The position numbers and the translations under genes were made by a program. Positions 17,493 to 29,900 of a stretch of DNA of 64,000 nt are shown here, piece after piece. The DNA is taken from the NCBI GenBank assembly GCA_038110535.1, contig JAYNJW010000002.1, positions 1 through 64,000 of the forward strand, in the 5' to 3' direction. Every line of letters begins with the position of its first letter. The stretch's first letter is position 1. Source of the stretch: Chordibacter sp038110535. Its GTDB lineage: Bacteria; Verrucomicrobiota; Verrucomicrobiia; Opitutales; Seribacteraceae. The notes beneath the pieces were generated by a model. The model saw only the letters and a list, made by a program, of their open reading frames with translations. It was not told where the DNA came from and did not search any database.

Positions 17493-17960
17493 TTAATTTA
17501 ATTTACGAATACGAAGACGGATGAATTTTTGAGCACCTATTTGGTGAGAATCGTTTGCCAGGTAGGTGTAGCGTTCCATACCCGCACCGATGCTAATTTG
17601 ATTTTCCAAAGTTGTAGATGCTGGTACCCAGGTGCGTAAATCAAGACTTTCCTCGATGATATATTCAAAATCTTCTCCGGTTGAATGCAACGGGTTGGAA
17701 TATCGGACAAAAGATATTCTTGGTCGTCCGTCCGGTGATACCGTAGATAGAGGCATATTTTGCTGATCGTTGCCCAGCGAGTCCATGCCGCTAGCCCGTT
17801 CAAAAAGATTACTGTAACCATCTCCATCGGAGTCGAAATGGTCGGAGTCAAATTCGTGTGAAATCTGATCGAGGGTCCAATCTGAGCGTTGTGTTTTTCT
17901 CCACTCAAGGAATCTATTTTTTACATGGCTGTATCTTGGGTCTTTTCTGCGGTTTTCTAG
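17493..17960 (-). other. Calcium-loop and verrucomicrobial C-terminal tail
   Basis: A linker with many basic residues (ENRRKDPRYSHVKNRFLEWR) precedes DSDGDGYSNLFERASG, a thrombospondin type 3/EF-like calcium loop, and a final beta segment with YIIEESLDLRTWV and FIRLRIRKLN. This tail is common in exported verrucomicrobial proteins. No PEP-CTERM, LPXTG or barrel-forming anchor follows. Confidence 0.7.
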
Positions 17961-20900
17961 CCAGGCGGACCTGGTCGGCTTTACCACCTCAATTGTTCGG
18001 GTGCGGGTAAGGGCGGCCACAAAGTTATCGTCCTCAGGAATGTTGAACTGAAGAGTCACAGATCCTGGTTGGTGGGCAATGATCTGATTGTTGCCCACAA
18101 TTTCTACGATTCCTGAATTTGAGCTGGTTAAAAATATTTTACTTCCGTTACTGGCATACGCACCAGGAATTTCAACGGGTCTGCTACCAACAAGGACGGG
18201 ATTTAAATCTCCCTCTTTTTTGAAATCTGTGAAAAGAATTGTTGGGCGGGTACGATTGGAGACTTCAATGCTTAAAAATTCAGTGGGTGCGGCTTCTACG
18301 AAAGCGTTTCCACTCTGGGATGCAGATATAATAACGGTACCAGCTGATCCATCCAGAGTGATCACACCAAGGTGGTCCATCGTGGCCGGTCCAGACTCTA
18401 TTTTGAGAACTACAGGTAATCTGTAAATCGGGTGTCGTTGGCCACTTGATTCAGCGGAGGCGAAAACTTGAAAGGGCGGATCTTCCCTGACTTTTTCAGC
18501 CATATCTGAGAAGCGAATAATTTGCTCATCTTTTTGAAATTCAGGATCTGAAAAATCAATAATTTCTAGGGTTGCAGACTGAGGGGTGGCCCCGAAAAAC
18601 CTCGTGTTTCCGGTCTGATAGGCAGTGATGGTAACCTTGCCTGGGCGGAGTATTTTTGCCTGGTTGTCAGCAATTGCAAGAATGGTTGGATCACTGCTTG
18701 AATAGATCACGGAAAGTCCGGATGATGCGACTGCTGAAAGGGTGAAATCAGGATCGCTTGCCGCTTTTACTGGGAGTTCCGGTATGTCCCCCGAACTAGA
18801 TTCATTTACCCCCAGCCAGGTGATGTACTGATTTCCTCCAAATGCGGGTGGGGCCTGAAAGTATGGATGAAGTTCTGGCAATCTTTCTTCCAATTGCCAC
18901 TTGTGAGCAAGATAAGCTTCCACTTTTTGACGGTTTATAAAGTTTAAATCTTCGGTGAAAACCAATAGCTCTGCGATTTCACCATCAAAGCCCTTGGCGA
19001 TGGTATCAAACGAATCGGGCTGTAATGTTTGTGCCCCTGAGCCCATCAATTCACCATTAATCCAAAAGTTTTGAGTAGGTACCGAAAGTTCCATCACACA
19101 AATTGTCCAAGAAGAGGAGGGTTGGACTGATGAAATATTAGGGTTATCTCCGTTATATCTGAGGGAGAAAAACCCACTATCGCTGGTGGTAATTAAATCA
19201 CCACCAAAAATGTGGCTCTCACCAATGCTATTCTGTCTGGCCAGGAGAAAAACTATGGCGGGGTCGGAGATCGAACTTTGTAAGCTTAGAGTTTGATCGG
19301 GTTGAGCAGTGAATTGGACAACAGGCTTGCCCGAAAGTGAAAGACTAGCGTCACGATCAACCCAGCTGGGCATGCGGGTAGCGTTTGCCTCTACTGGACT
19401 GTTGTTGTTTCCTGACTTATCTGCCCACAAGCTAATTTTTTCACCTGCCAGGAAATCTGTTTGGTGATCTTCCCTGCCGTCGTGATTGATATCAATCGCA
19501 TCCAACCACAAAGCCAATCCCGGAATGGAGTCTGCAAAAAGGTTACCAAAGCCAATTTTGAAGGTCTGAGAAACTGGTTCAGCGGCAAAGTAACGATCGT
19601 CACCCTGTTGGGTTGCAGTAACGGTTAGTTCGCCTGCATTTCGAACAGTTACCACATCCGCTTTGACACTGGCGAGGGAAAGATCTGAAAGAGAGAAATG
19701 AACAGGCAGACCGGAACTTGATTGAGCAACCAGAGAGAATGGGAAGTCTCCAACCGAGCGGTCAATCAGTTCATTAAAGACTATGGTCTGAGCAGACTTA
19801 ACTACACTCAGGTAATTATACCTAGGAAGGGCTTTTTCATATTCATCATTTCCATTTTGCCTGGCGGTAATGCGGGTATTTCCAGCTCCAATGATTTCCA
19901 GGGTTTGGTAATCACCACCACCCAGGTTGTAAATTTTTGAGATATCAGCATCCGAGAGAGATTTATCATAAAAACGAAGATCATCGATGAGCCCTGCAAA
20001 AGATAGGGTGGGATGACCGGCAAAAAATTGACTGAAACGGAAATCCAGTGGGTTACTGTTGTTTGTTTCGATTACTTGAGTTTGTTCTAAAACCAGTTCG
20101 TTATTTGCAAAAATTTTAAGATTCCCGGTGTCTGGATTGTGTGTAACTGCAAGATGAGTCCAGTTCGAATCACTAAGCACACTGGTATTGGAACGATAAA
20201 CCGTGCTTGTGCTGTTTCCATCGGGATAGAAAGCAAGGGCGATCGATCCATTGCCCTCTTCCTTAAACAGCCGGAAATGGTTCATCGTTTGAATACCTAC
20301 TTTGCTTAAAATATTCATCTCCGGGCTGTCAGAATTAGTGGAATTTGAATCCGGTTTAACCCAAAGAGAAAATGTATAATCTTGTTCGATACGGATCGGA
20401 CCAAAATTTACCCGGCCGGATGAGCCGTTTAATTGCAAAGCTCCAGAGAACTTACCTTCTGTCCATGCATTATTTTGACCAACAGTGACCAAGTCCAGTA
20501 GAGTTCCAGAGTTTCTACCTTTCTGGTCCTTTGCTTCAGCATACTTTGTTTCGTCAAACTTCCAGTGGGATTTCAGATGCTCGCTCTTAGTTACCAAAAT
20601 TCTTGCCACTTTTTCGTTTTCCACTTGGTAGTACAGTGGAAGCCCGGTGCTTTGGTTGTTATCCAGTGAAATAGAGCTTCCCGTCAGGGTAATAGGTTGG
20701 GAAAGTGCTGGTATTTCATCGAGGTTCTGGTCAAAAAGAATGCCCTGTTTCTTCTTGTTACTAACGGTGAGAGTACCGTCAATATAGGTGAAGAAGTATC
20801 TATCAGATAGGCCGCTCGATCCAAGAATTTCATATTCACCAACTGGAGTAGGGGCCTCCGGGCTTCCATCTGTAATATTCAATGTCAGCGTAATATTACG

Positions 20901-23900
20901 GTCAAAACCGGTTTCATTATCATCTCCCACCAGACCGACCAAGTCATACCCCAGTTCAGGGTTTATCTCATCTGGTTTTCGGAAATGGTTGTGTATCTGT
21001 ACGATTAATTCTTTTTTAGCGATTAGAAATTCATCCAATACTTTTGGAGCTGCCTGGTAGGTGGCGTTGCCATCACCTGCCTGGGATCCTTCAAGCTTGA
21101 CGATGCCTGGGCTAAGAATGTGTAAGGCTGTGGGCATCTCATTTGATTCCAGTTCAGCGAAATCCTCACCTTCCACAATACGAATTGATACAGGAAGTCC
21201 GGAGGTGCTTGTCCAGTTCAGGTCAATCGGAGGGTCTCCATATTTGACCGAATTTAATTCTTCAAAAATGATGCTTTGGGTGCCGGGGTTTACAAAAAGA
21301 GTCATATTTTCCTCATCGCTACCCGAAGAATTTGATGCAACCAGGGTGACATTGAAATCAAGCCCGGATTGGAGAGGCGTGCCAAAAATGAATCCTGATT
21401 TGGGGTCTATGAACAATCCGGATGGAAGACCGGTTGCATTGAATTCTGTCGGGCCTTTAAGAGTCTCCACTTGATAGGAGAACTCTTCCCCGTAGGTGGC
21501 AACCAAAGCAGAGTCGATGAAGTTAAATGCATTTTCACGCTCTTTGGGGCTCAAGGGATGTGCATATATCCTGAAGTCATCAATGATACCATGGAATGCT
21601 CCGCTTCCGTCATTGGATGATTCCCCCAAATAAATAGTGGGGTCGCCCGTGAGGTTCCCTTTGGCATTCACTGCCGGGGCAGCTTCTTCGTTATTTATGT
21701 AGAGCCTGAGCTTATTTCCGTCCCACCAAAGAATCAAATGAATCCAGGCCCCTAAAGGAATAAGGGTGGGGTCGGTGGAACGCCACCTTGATCCTACATA
21801 GACATTGGAGGTCAAATATCCGTTTTCGGTGAATAAATTAAACCGTCCAGAAGATACAATAGAAGCGTCTGCATCGTTTGTATTCAGCCAGAAACTCATC
21901 GAAAAAGAATCTCTTAAAGTGGTTTCCTCATCTGGCTCATTGAGGGTGCACTTGATCATTATATCTTCATGAAACTGGATAGCTTGCCCATTCCTACCAG
22001 TTGTTGAGTTATTGATGAATAGATCGAAAGAGGAATCATTGCCATCGACGACCCCATGATTTTCGAAACCGGAAGAGTCGATCACATCAATACCGTCAAG
22101 GTTATCAAATTTCCAGTGAGCAATGGCATCCTTGGGGAGGAGAATTACTGGAACATTGTCAAACACAGGAGGGAAAGATTCATAGCGATGGGTTCCAAAA
22201 TCTCCCTCTCCATTACCATAGAGGGTTTCAATCTCTTGTGTGCTGAGGGTGCGGTTGTAAACACGGAAATCATCGAGGGCAGGCGAGAAGCGGCTACCAC
22301 CTGCAAGAATATTGCCAATGGTTCGTATGCCAAGGGAACCCGCACTGGATAATATTTCCCTGTATTTTTCTTGCCCATCAATAAACAGTGCATATCCGCC
22401 AGTGTAGGAGGTGAGAGCTAATTGATGCCAGTTGGGAGATTCCTCCGTTCCTGTAAGGCTTTTGGCAGAAAAGTCGGAGGAAGAAATGCCATCTATAAAA
22501 AATATTTCACTTCCCAGAAAAAAGGCCGGGAAATTACCACCATCCGACCATGTCAGCACATATTCATCTCCGTCTGGATTGAGTATGGGGTATTGGAACC
22601 AAGTGGATATTGACCAGTTCGACTGGGTGAAGGATAGCTCATTGTAATCGAGATCGATCTTGGCATTGAAAGAATCTATGGAGTCAAACCCTATACCTGA
22701 AGTGAACTTTCCTTCGGTATTTAAATTGGCATCAATAACGATACCATGCCTCAGCGTGTCTGAATAATCTTCCACCACGGAACCACCAGTCTCATTAAAG
22801 GGATAGTAAAGAACTAAACCTTGATTGACCGCAAATCCGGACTCTGCGAGGTCTTCCAGTAAGCCCCATTTATGGGCTAGGTAACCCTCGACCATTTCTC
22901 TCTCAAATGGTTCCAGTAGGCGGTCAAATATGAGAATTTCACCAATCGCTCCTGTGAGCATCCCAAGATTTGTTCTGGGATCCAAACCGAGAGTGATTTG
23001 TTGGAGTGCCTCATTCTCTCCCCGGAAAACATTAAGCCAATTGTAGGAACTGGCGTCCAAAACCCAGGGGTTTTGTCCGTCATCTCCACCCATAATAACC
23101 CCATCTCCATAAGCACTGGCAAAGATATTGATGGGACCGCTTAAATTACTTAGGGTGCCAACCTTCATCGATTGACCGGAAGAGAATTTAACCGAAGGAA
23201 GTGAACCAAAACCGGTTCGCTCATAGGTAGGCATTTGATTAATAATTGTTTGGGTCGCATCTTTTGAGCTTACCGATTTATCAACCCATATAGGAATGTT
23301 CGTTTGGTCGATTAATGAGTCTCTTTCGCCATTTCCATCAATATCAGAAGCGTCTAACCACAAAATTAACCCATCCATGCTGTGCTTGGTGAACTGAGTA
23401 TCGATTGTTTTAAAAGTAAGAATCTGCTCGGCCCAGTTTGCACCGGCAATGTTCTTAGCATATGCCCGAAAATAATATAATGTATTTTCTTCAAGGTTTT
23501 CGTTGATGGTTGTTTCGAAGGTGCCGATATCAGCCGATTCATTCAGCACAATTCTATAGTCCCAGGAAGAGTTATCATCCGGGTTGGCAGTGGTCGAATT
23601 TGATTCTATTCTCTCGTTCCCCCAGAATATCACAACCTCCGCAGGGTCACCACCAACGCTGCTTGAGATTGTTTGGTTTACCTGTAGACCAAATGGATCC
23701 AAAATCGCATAGGGATGTTCCTCGGGTAATACTTCTTTCTGGAGGTTCCATTTGTGGGCCAAATAACCTTCAACGGTAGACCGCTGTAGTGGGTTTAATT
23801 CGCCTGAATAAATTAGTATTTCCGCAACTTCGCAGGTTGAGTTTTCGCTCCCTTTCCCTCCAATCTGAAGTTGTCCGGGCCCAAAGGTCTGGTTGTCGGA

Positions 23901-26900
23901 CTCCCGGGACTCAAAGACTTTCAACACACCGTCCTGCCAAAAAGAAGCTTTTGGGTCTCCCGAATTATCGCTGATCGTCCCAAGGTGTAAATGCCAGTCA
24001 TTATCGATTGAATCACCAAACAATGATATATCTCCACCGGCCCGCCAGACACCGATTCCGTCCCGATGGAAACCAAAATAAAAGTCGCTATGCCTAGAAG
24101 TTATAATTTGATTATTTTTAGCACCGGAGTATCGGGCTATGGTAATGATTGTGTATCCAGTCTGATGGAGAAGAGAATTGAAATCATACCCAGTCCACAT
24201 CTGATCATCCTCCCCGTCAAAACTAACGGCAGGGTTTCCGTTGAGGGTAAAGGAGAGGAGCCTAGGACTACCGCTTACATTGGTAAAGCTACGATCCTGG
24301 TTTGGGCGACCAGACTGATCTTGCCATCTGCTTATGACCTGTCCGTTTTGAGCAGAGATTTGCTCGGCATCAAACCATGCCTGGATACCGGGGATGGTGT
24401 TTTGATCAAAAGTTTCCCCCAATGAAATTTCTTCTTCGATGATTTCACCCCCGATCGATTTTAAATCGGCTCTTAAAATGACTGATTGTGGTCTTGCCTC
24501 CATTGCGGGCAAGGTATTGATCTGGGGCTTTTCAACCACACGGTATTCCACCAACCCACTTTGGTTTGCATCGCCAGCAAAAACTTGGGCAATTTCGTCT
24601 GCGGACAATCCACGATCATAAACTCTGATATCATCCAATGATCCAAGGAATGCACCGAATTCATCAAGAGCAAAACTGCCGTTCAAATTACCTACTGATG
24701 GCACATTATTGTGGGAAGGGATCACTCCGGTACCATTAGCAGTTACTGGCCCGGATGCCAGTTGACCATCCAGGTAAAGTTTGAGCGTTCTTGGAGGTTC
24801 TCCATAGCTGACTGCAATATGATGCCAATCCGTATCAATATCATTGGCTTTTTTAAGGGCACGTGAACCAATCGGGGGGGAGGAAAAATAACCATGATCA
24901 GAGGGTAGAGCCATATTTAAGCCCCATTTATGAGCTAGGTAACCTTCGAAAATTTCTATGTTTTCGTTACCGAGGTCTTGGTTGGAAATAATGACTTCCG
25001 AAATTCTTCCTACCCAAGTTCCTCCGCCACTTCCAGTGCCTCCAATTGTTACTGGAGTGGTAGAGGTAGATTTAATTGGACCAGTTACATTACCCTGAAG
25101 AAATTGGCTGCCATTTACCTTCATGACCAGATTATGGCTCATGCCACTAGAATTGTTTGATGAATATCGAATAGTCAGCAAGCTTGGACCCCCGTTAAAA
25201 CCATCGTGGGTCCAAATTACATCCGAAGAAGTTCTAAGATAGGCATTTCCTCCCGTGGCAGTATTGATTGCTGGCCCCCAGATTTTGTGACTATTTATAT
25301 CAGCCCTGTGCATATTTAAAGCCCAGGAAAAAGAATGGCTGTTATTATTGAGCCATCCAGTTTGAGTACCCTTTCCTAAAATGTAGGAAAAATGATTAAA
25401 GGCAGTTTGATAAAGGGTGGCAAAAATTACGATATCCTCCCATCCCTCAAATGAGTTGGCACTGTTTTCGAGGTAAAAGGAGTCGTTGGTTAGATCAACA
25501 CAGCTTTTTTCATTAAACCCATCATTCAACCATTTAGGAGCCCCTGTGAGGACCTTTGCGTGATATCCAGATAAGCTTTTATCTCTCCAGAATCCAATAC
25601 TTTGTCCGCTATTGGGTGGTCCTAGCGCACCCGAAGTCGTACCTTGGTCCATGCTTTCCAAATCATCTGCATCCAACCAAAGTTGAATCCCCCAGTCTTC
25701 CTCCTGTAATGGAGTAAAGGGAAGTTCATTGGCCGTATCTTCAATCAGCTTGGTGGTGTTTAATTCTGTAACTGTAGCATTTTCTATCACCTGAGCCCGA
25801 AGCGTTCCCTCATCATTTACCAAGAGTATACCATTGCTATCTGTACCCTCATCAAAAATTACTTGTTTCCGAGAGCCCACGATCGGCTGACCACTAATAT
25901 CGTCGCTATAAATTGTAGCCATTTCCACTTCCGTAAGTGCCGTTTTGTAAAAACGTAAATCATCGATCTTTCCATAAAAATAATCTTTTTCCAATGGGTG
26001 CCGGCCCCCAATATTCCAGAACAGACTGTCTGATAAGTCTGCGGCGATTCCCTCGGGCAATTCTGCATCTGCGACAACCAGTCCATTAATGAATAATTGA
26101 ATCGAAGAATTTTGGTCATCCACAGATACTCCAATCTGAGACCAATCTGCCTGGGCGACCTTTTCAGTTGATTCAACCAAGAGAATATTTCCCTGATTGA
26201 TATACCTAAAAAAGAGGCTGCCATCTCCGTTTAATCCCAACTGGATTGGACCACGCCTAACCAATGATGATCGGTTTGATGTCTTAAATAGTTCTAGTTG
26301 GTTTTGGGCAGATGGATGAATGATTGTTAAAGAGGGAGGACCTGAAGCACTGGTCGGAGTAGCGAAACGAACCTCAATCGAAGGCACAGCACCAGTCACG
26401 GCATGGTAAATGGCGATGCTGTAATTCCCCTCTAGTAGTTCGAGGGAGGAAATGACCAAACTATTCTGGTTTTCCCCACGGTAAAAAAGAAGCCTTTCTT
26501 CCGATTCAAAGTATCCGTTTTGATTTTGATCAAGCCAGAGTGCAGCCTGTTCACCAATATTTAAAATCTCCCACTGGTAGGAGCCAGTTTCCTTTGCTTC
26601 AAAAACTCCGGTAAAAAGAGTAAGTGCGTTTTGGTAGCTATTTTGATTGCTAAGTTGAAGATCAAAAAAATCTGAATCTCCCGAAAGGTTGAGTTTCCGG
26701 TTAAAGTCAAATTCCAGTTGGTCCATCATATTCCACTTGTTTGCCAGGTAAAATTCCACATTGGTCCGGTCAGAACTGGATAATACTGAATTGTATAATA
26801 AAAATGCAGATACCTCTCCTTCACTTGTCTCGCTGTTATTTGCCAGAGTACCTCTCCATCCTCCAAACCTGATTCTTCCAGGATTTGCCCATGTGTCATG

Positions 26901-29900
26901 TGCTCCTGAACCGTTGATTATTCCAGGGACCAGGTCTTTCCAAGTGCTACCCTGATCGAGGCTGCTCATGGTGGAGGTGTGTAGATGCCAGTTTGTATCT
27001 GAAGCATCTGGCCCTGAATAGAGCCAACCATTGTAATGAAATCGGTTATTGCCTCCATTATGATACCCAAAAAGCCAGTTCTGGGCACTGGAAATTAAGC
27101 GTTGGTTATCATTGCCCGTTTGTCTGGAGATGGCAAAAACTGTATAGTTGTTGCTACCATAATTCGTATCCGTACCCAGCATATCATTGCCATCAAAATT
27201 CACCGTCCATTTTCCGGCTGAGAACTTCCTTGTTGGATCGCCCCAGGACATATTGAAATTATATCCCTGTCCGATAACACTATTATTCCATTCTAAAATG
27301 GCATTGTTAGTTTGATTAATGTCGAAGCTATTTTCATTGCTCGCATCCATCCATATGGTTAGCCCGGCTATATCCAAGGGGCTGAAGGTGTTTAGGTTGA
27401 TCGATTCTTCATCCTCAAGCGTTGATGAAAAGGTGGGCTGTAAGGCTAGTAAGTTTTCAATGTCCTCAAAGTAGTAGTCACTATTTTCCAGGGAAAACGA
27501 AAATGCGTGTAATTTTCCTTCACTAAATTTTTCTCCGACTTGATCGGGGTTTACCCAAAGTGAAAGAGAGAACGATTTCTCATGCAGGTCGGATAATGAG
27601 TCCTTTGCTGGAATGGCTAAGTAATCTTCCGCGTTCTGGAATACTAAAGCGTCGTCATACTTGCCTGTATCTGACCAGATTGTATCTCCCATTAAACTGC
27701 CTTCCAACTGATCATAGTTGGAGTCATAGGCAATTTTACCAAATCCTAAATTAAAGGGGAAATGGGCCGCCAGATTTTTATACTGAGTGATGGATGGGCC
27801 CGCATAAAGGTTGGGGTTTATTTTCATCCAAGTCATAAAGGTTCGTCCTTCAAACGCTTCGCTTAGGTAGCCAGTATTATTAGGATCCAAGTTCATCCAG
27901 TCATTCCCGCCATCCAATTGCAATGCATTCCCGGAATGTCCTAGGACACGAGATTCATTCATGTCCTGGCCTTGAATGTATGCATCTTTTAAGGGCATGA
28001 CCGAATCAAAAGCAATATTGCCAGAGTCCTCATCCAAACGCCAGAATGCTACAAGACCATCTTTTACCTCGGGTTCCCCAGTGGACCAGTCTGTCCCATC
28101 TTCACTCTGGGCAAAGGCACGGAAATAATATCTTTCTCCAGGAGTAAGCCCTTCGATATTTACTTCAAATTGCCCAGCAGGCATAGGGTTGCCGTTATTG
28201 ACGGTGGTGTTGTTTTCCCATTCGTCTATGGATAGTCCGCCGTCGGTAGTTCCATAGAACAAGGTAACCACAGGGTTTTCCTGATCAATATTGGTAAGTT
28301 CACCCAAGAGAAGAGCAGAGTTATTTGAATTGGGGCGAGCTTCATAGAGTTCCACCACGGGGGGTTGTCTATCCTGCGATGTGGAAAACTTTACACTTCC
28401 TCCCAAATAAAGAATTGAAACCTCCGAAGCGGTAAGGCTACGGTTGTAAATCCTGACTTCATCTATGGTTCCTTCCAATATTGTTTCTTCGCTATTACCG
28501 GAACCGATGCTAAGATTCTTCTGAGGCACTGTATTTATAATAACTTTGGAGGGGCTTGGGTGATCTACACTAAGTTGATCGTTTAAGTCCCATTTCATGG
28601 CTAGATAATTTTCCAGTAAATTCGCATCTATGTCCGAGAGTTGGTTTTCGAATGCAATAATCTCAGCGATATCGAGGTCGCATTGCAATCCAGTGACCCT
28701 GCCTATTTGGTAAGAGGAGTAGGGGCCCGGATCGTTATCATTAACCACCAGCCGCACGATCATATAATTGGTAATTACCTCTAGATCGAAGCTTCCACTT
28801 AATTCAAAGCCATTTTTATATACTTGGGCAGGGTATTGATTGCTATGAAAATAAGTGGCATTGTGTTGGGTGATATAGTTGGAGTTTCTTTGATTGGAAC
28901 CGCTGTCTGGGTTATGACCAAACGGGCCACCATAAAAATTCCAGACAGGATTTGCAGGGGGTGACCTGAAGACAAAATAGTAATCTTTTGCAAAGAAAGT
29001 ACCGTCCACGGGTAGGTAATCTCCGGATCGTAACTCGATTGCTCTGCCATTGTTTGGACCTCCAGTGGAATTAAGGTAGGGAGTGCCCATCGATGTTGCG
29101 TTTCGTTGGTGGATACTCTTATCAAGCCATGAGGAGATGTTTCCCGATGGATCCGTGTCGGTTATTCCATCTGCATTAAGATCACTTGCATCAAACCAAA
29201 CTTCAGGGTTTAAGTCGCTGACTTCAATCAAAGGATTTAGCTTTATCGGTTTTCCATCAACAAAGGAAAAGACTCCGCTCACTTCTGAAGCTCCTTCAGT
29301 AAAACCAACCACGATGTGGTGCCACAAGGAGTCACTTACAAATACATCCGAAAAGGCTTTCAGGTAACCGCCAAAAAACATGCAGACTTTTCCATCCAGC
29401 AGCGATAGCGTCCACGCTTCGCCCAAACCATCCCCACCAAAATCTAGCAGGGTGGCGTTTTGATCCGCGGTATGAACCCAGATTGAAATTGTGCGTGGAT
29501 CATTACCGGTAATTCCTTTGTAAGAGGGAGTATGCAGGGATTCGGCTGGGTTATTACTGAAGTACAACCCTTTGCCCTTGTGGGCAAATACTTTACTTCC
29601 CTCATTCATTCCCTGCATTACGGCAGGGTAGGGACCGGAATTATCAGCTACTTCATCTCCAATAATTTCGTCAAATGTCCACCAGCTCACAAGCCCTTCG
29701 GTTGTAGGTTCACTCCATATCTCAGAAGACACAGAATTGCTGCCTTTCCAACGGTAAAATACTGTTTCATTGCGGTCAAAGCCATCGATGAATTTAGAAA
29801 CTCTGCCAACGGTGAAATTCTGATCTTCCAGGACATAAGAATTTTCCCATTCGTCGACATTATCTTCTCCATTTGTAGACCCCCAAAATAAAGTCATCTC

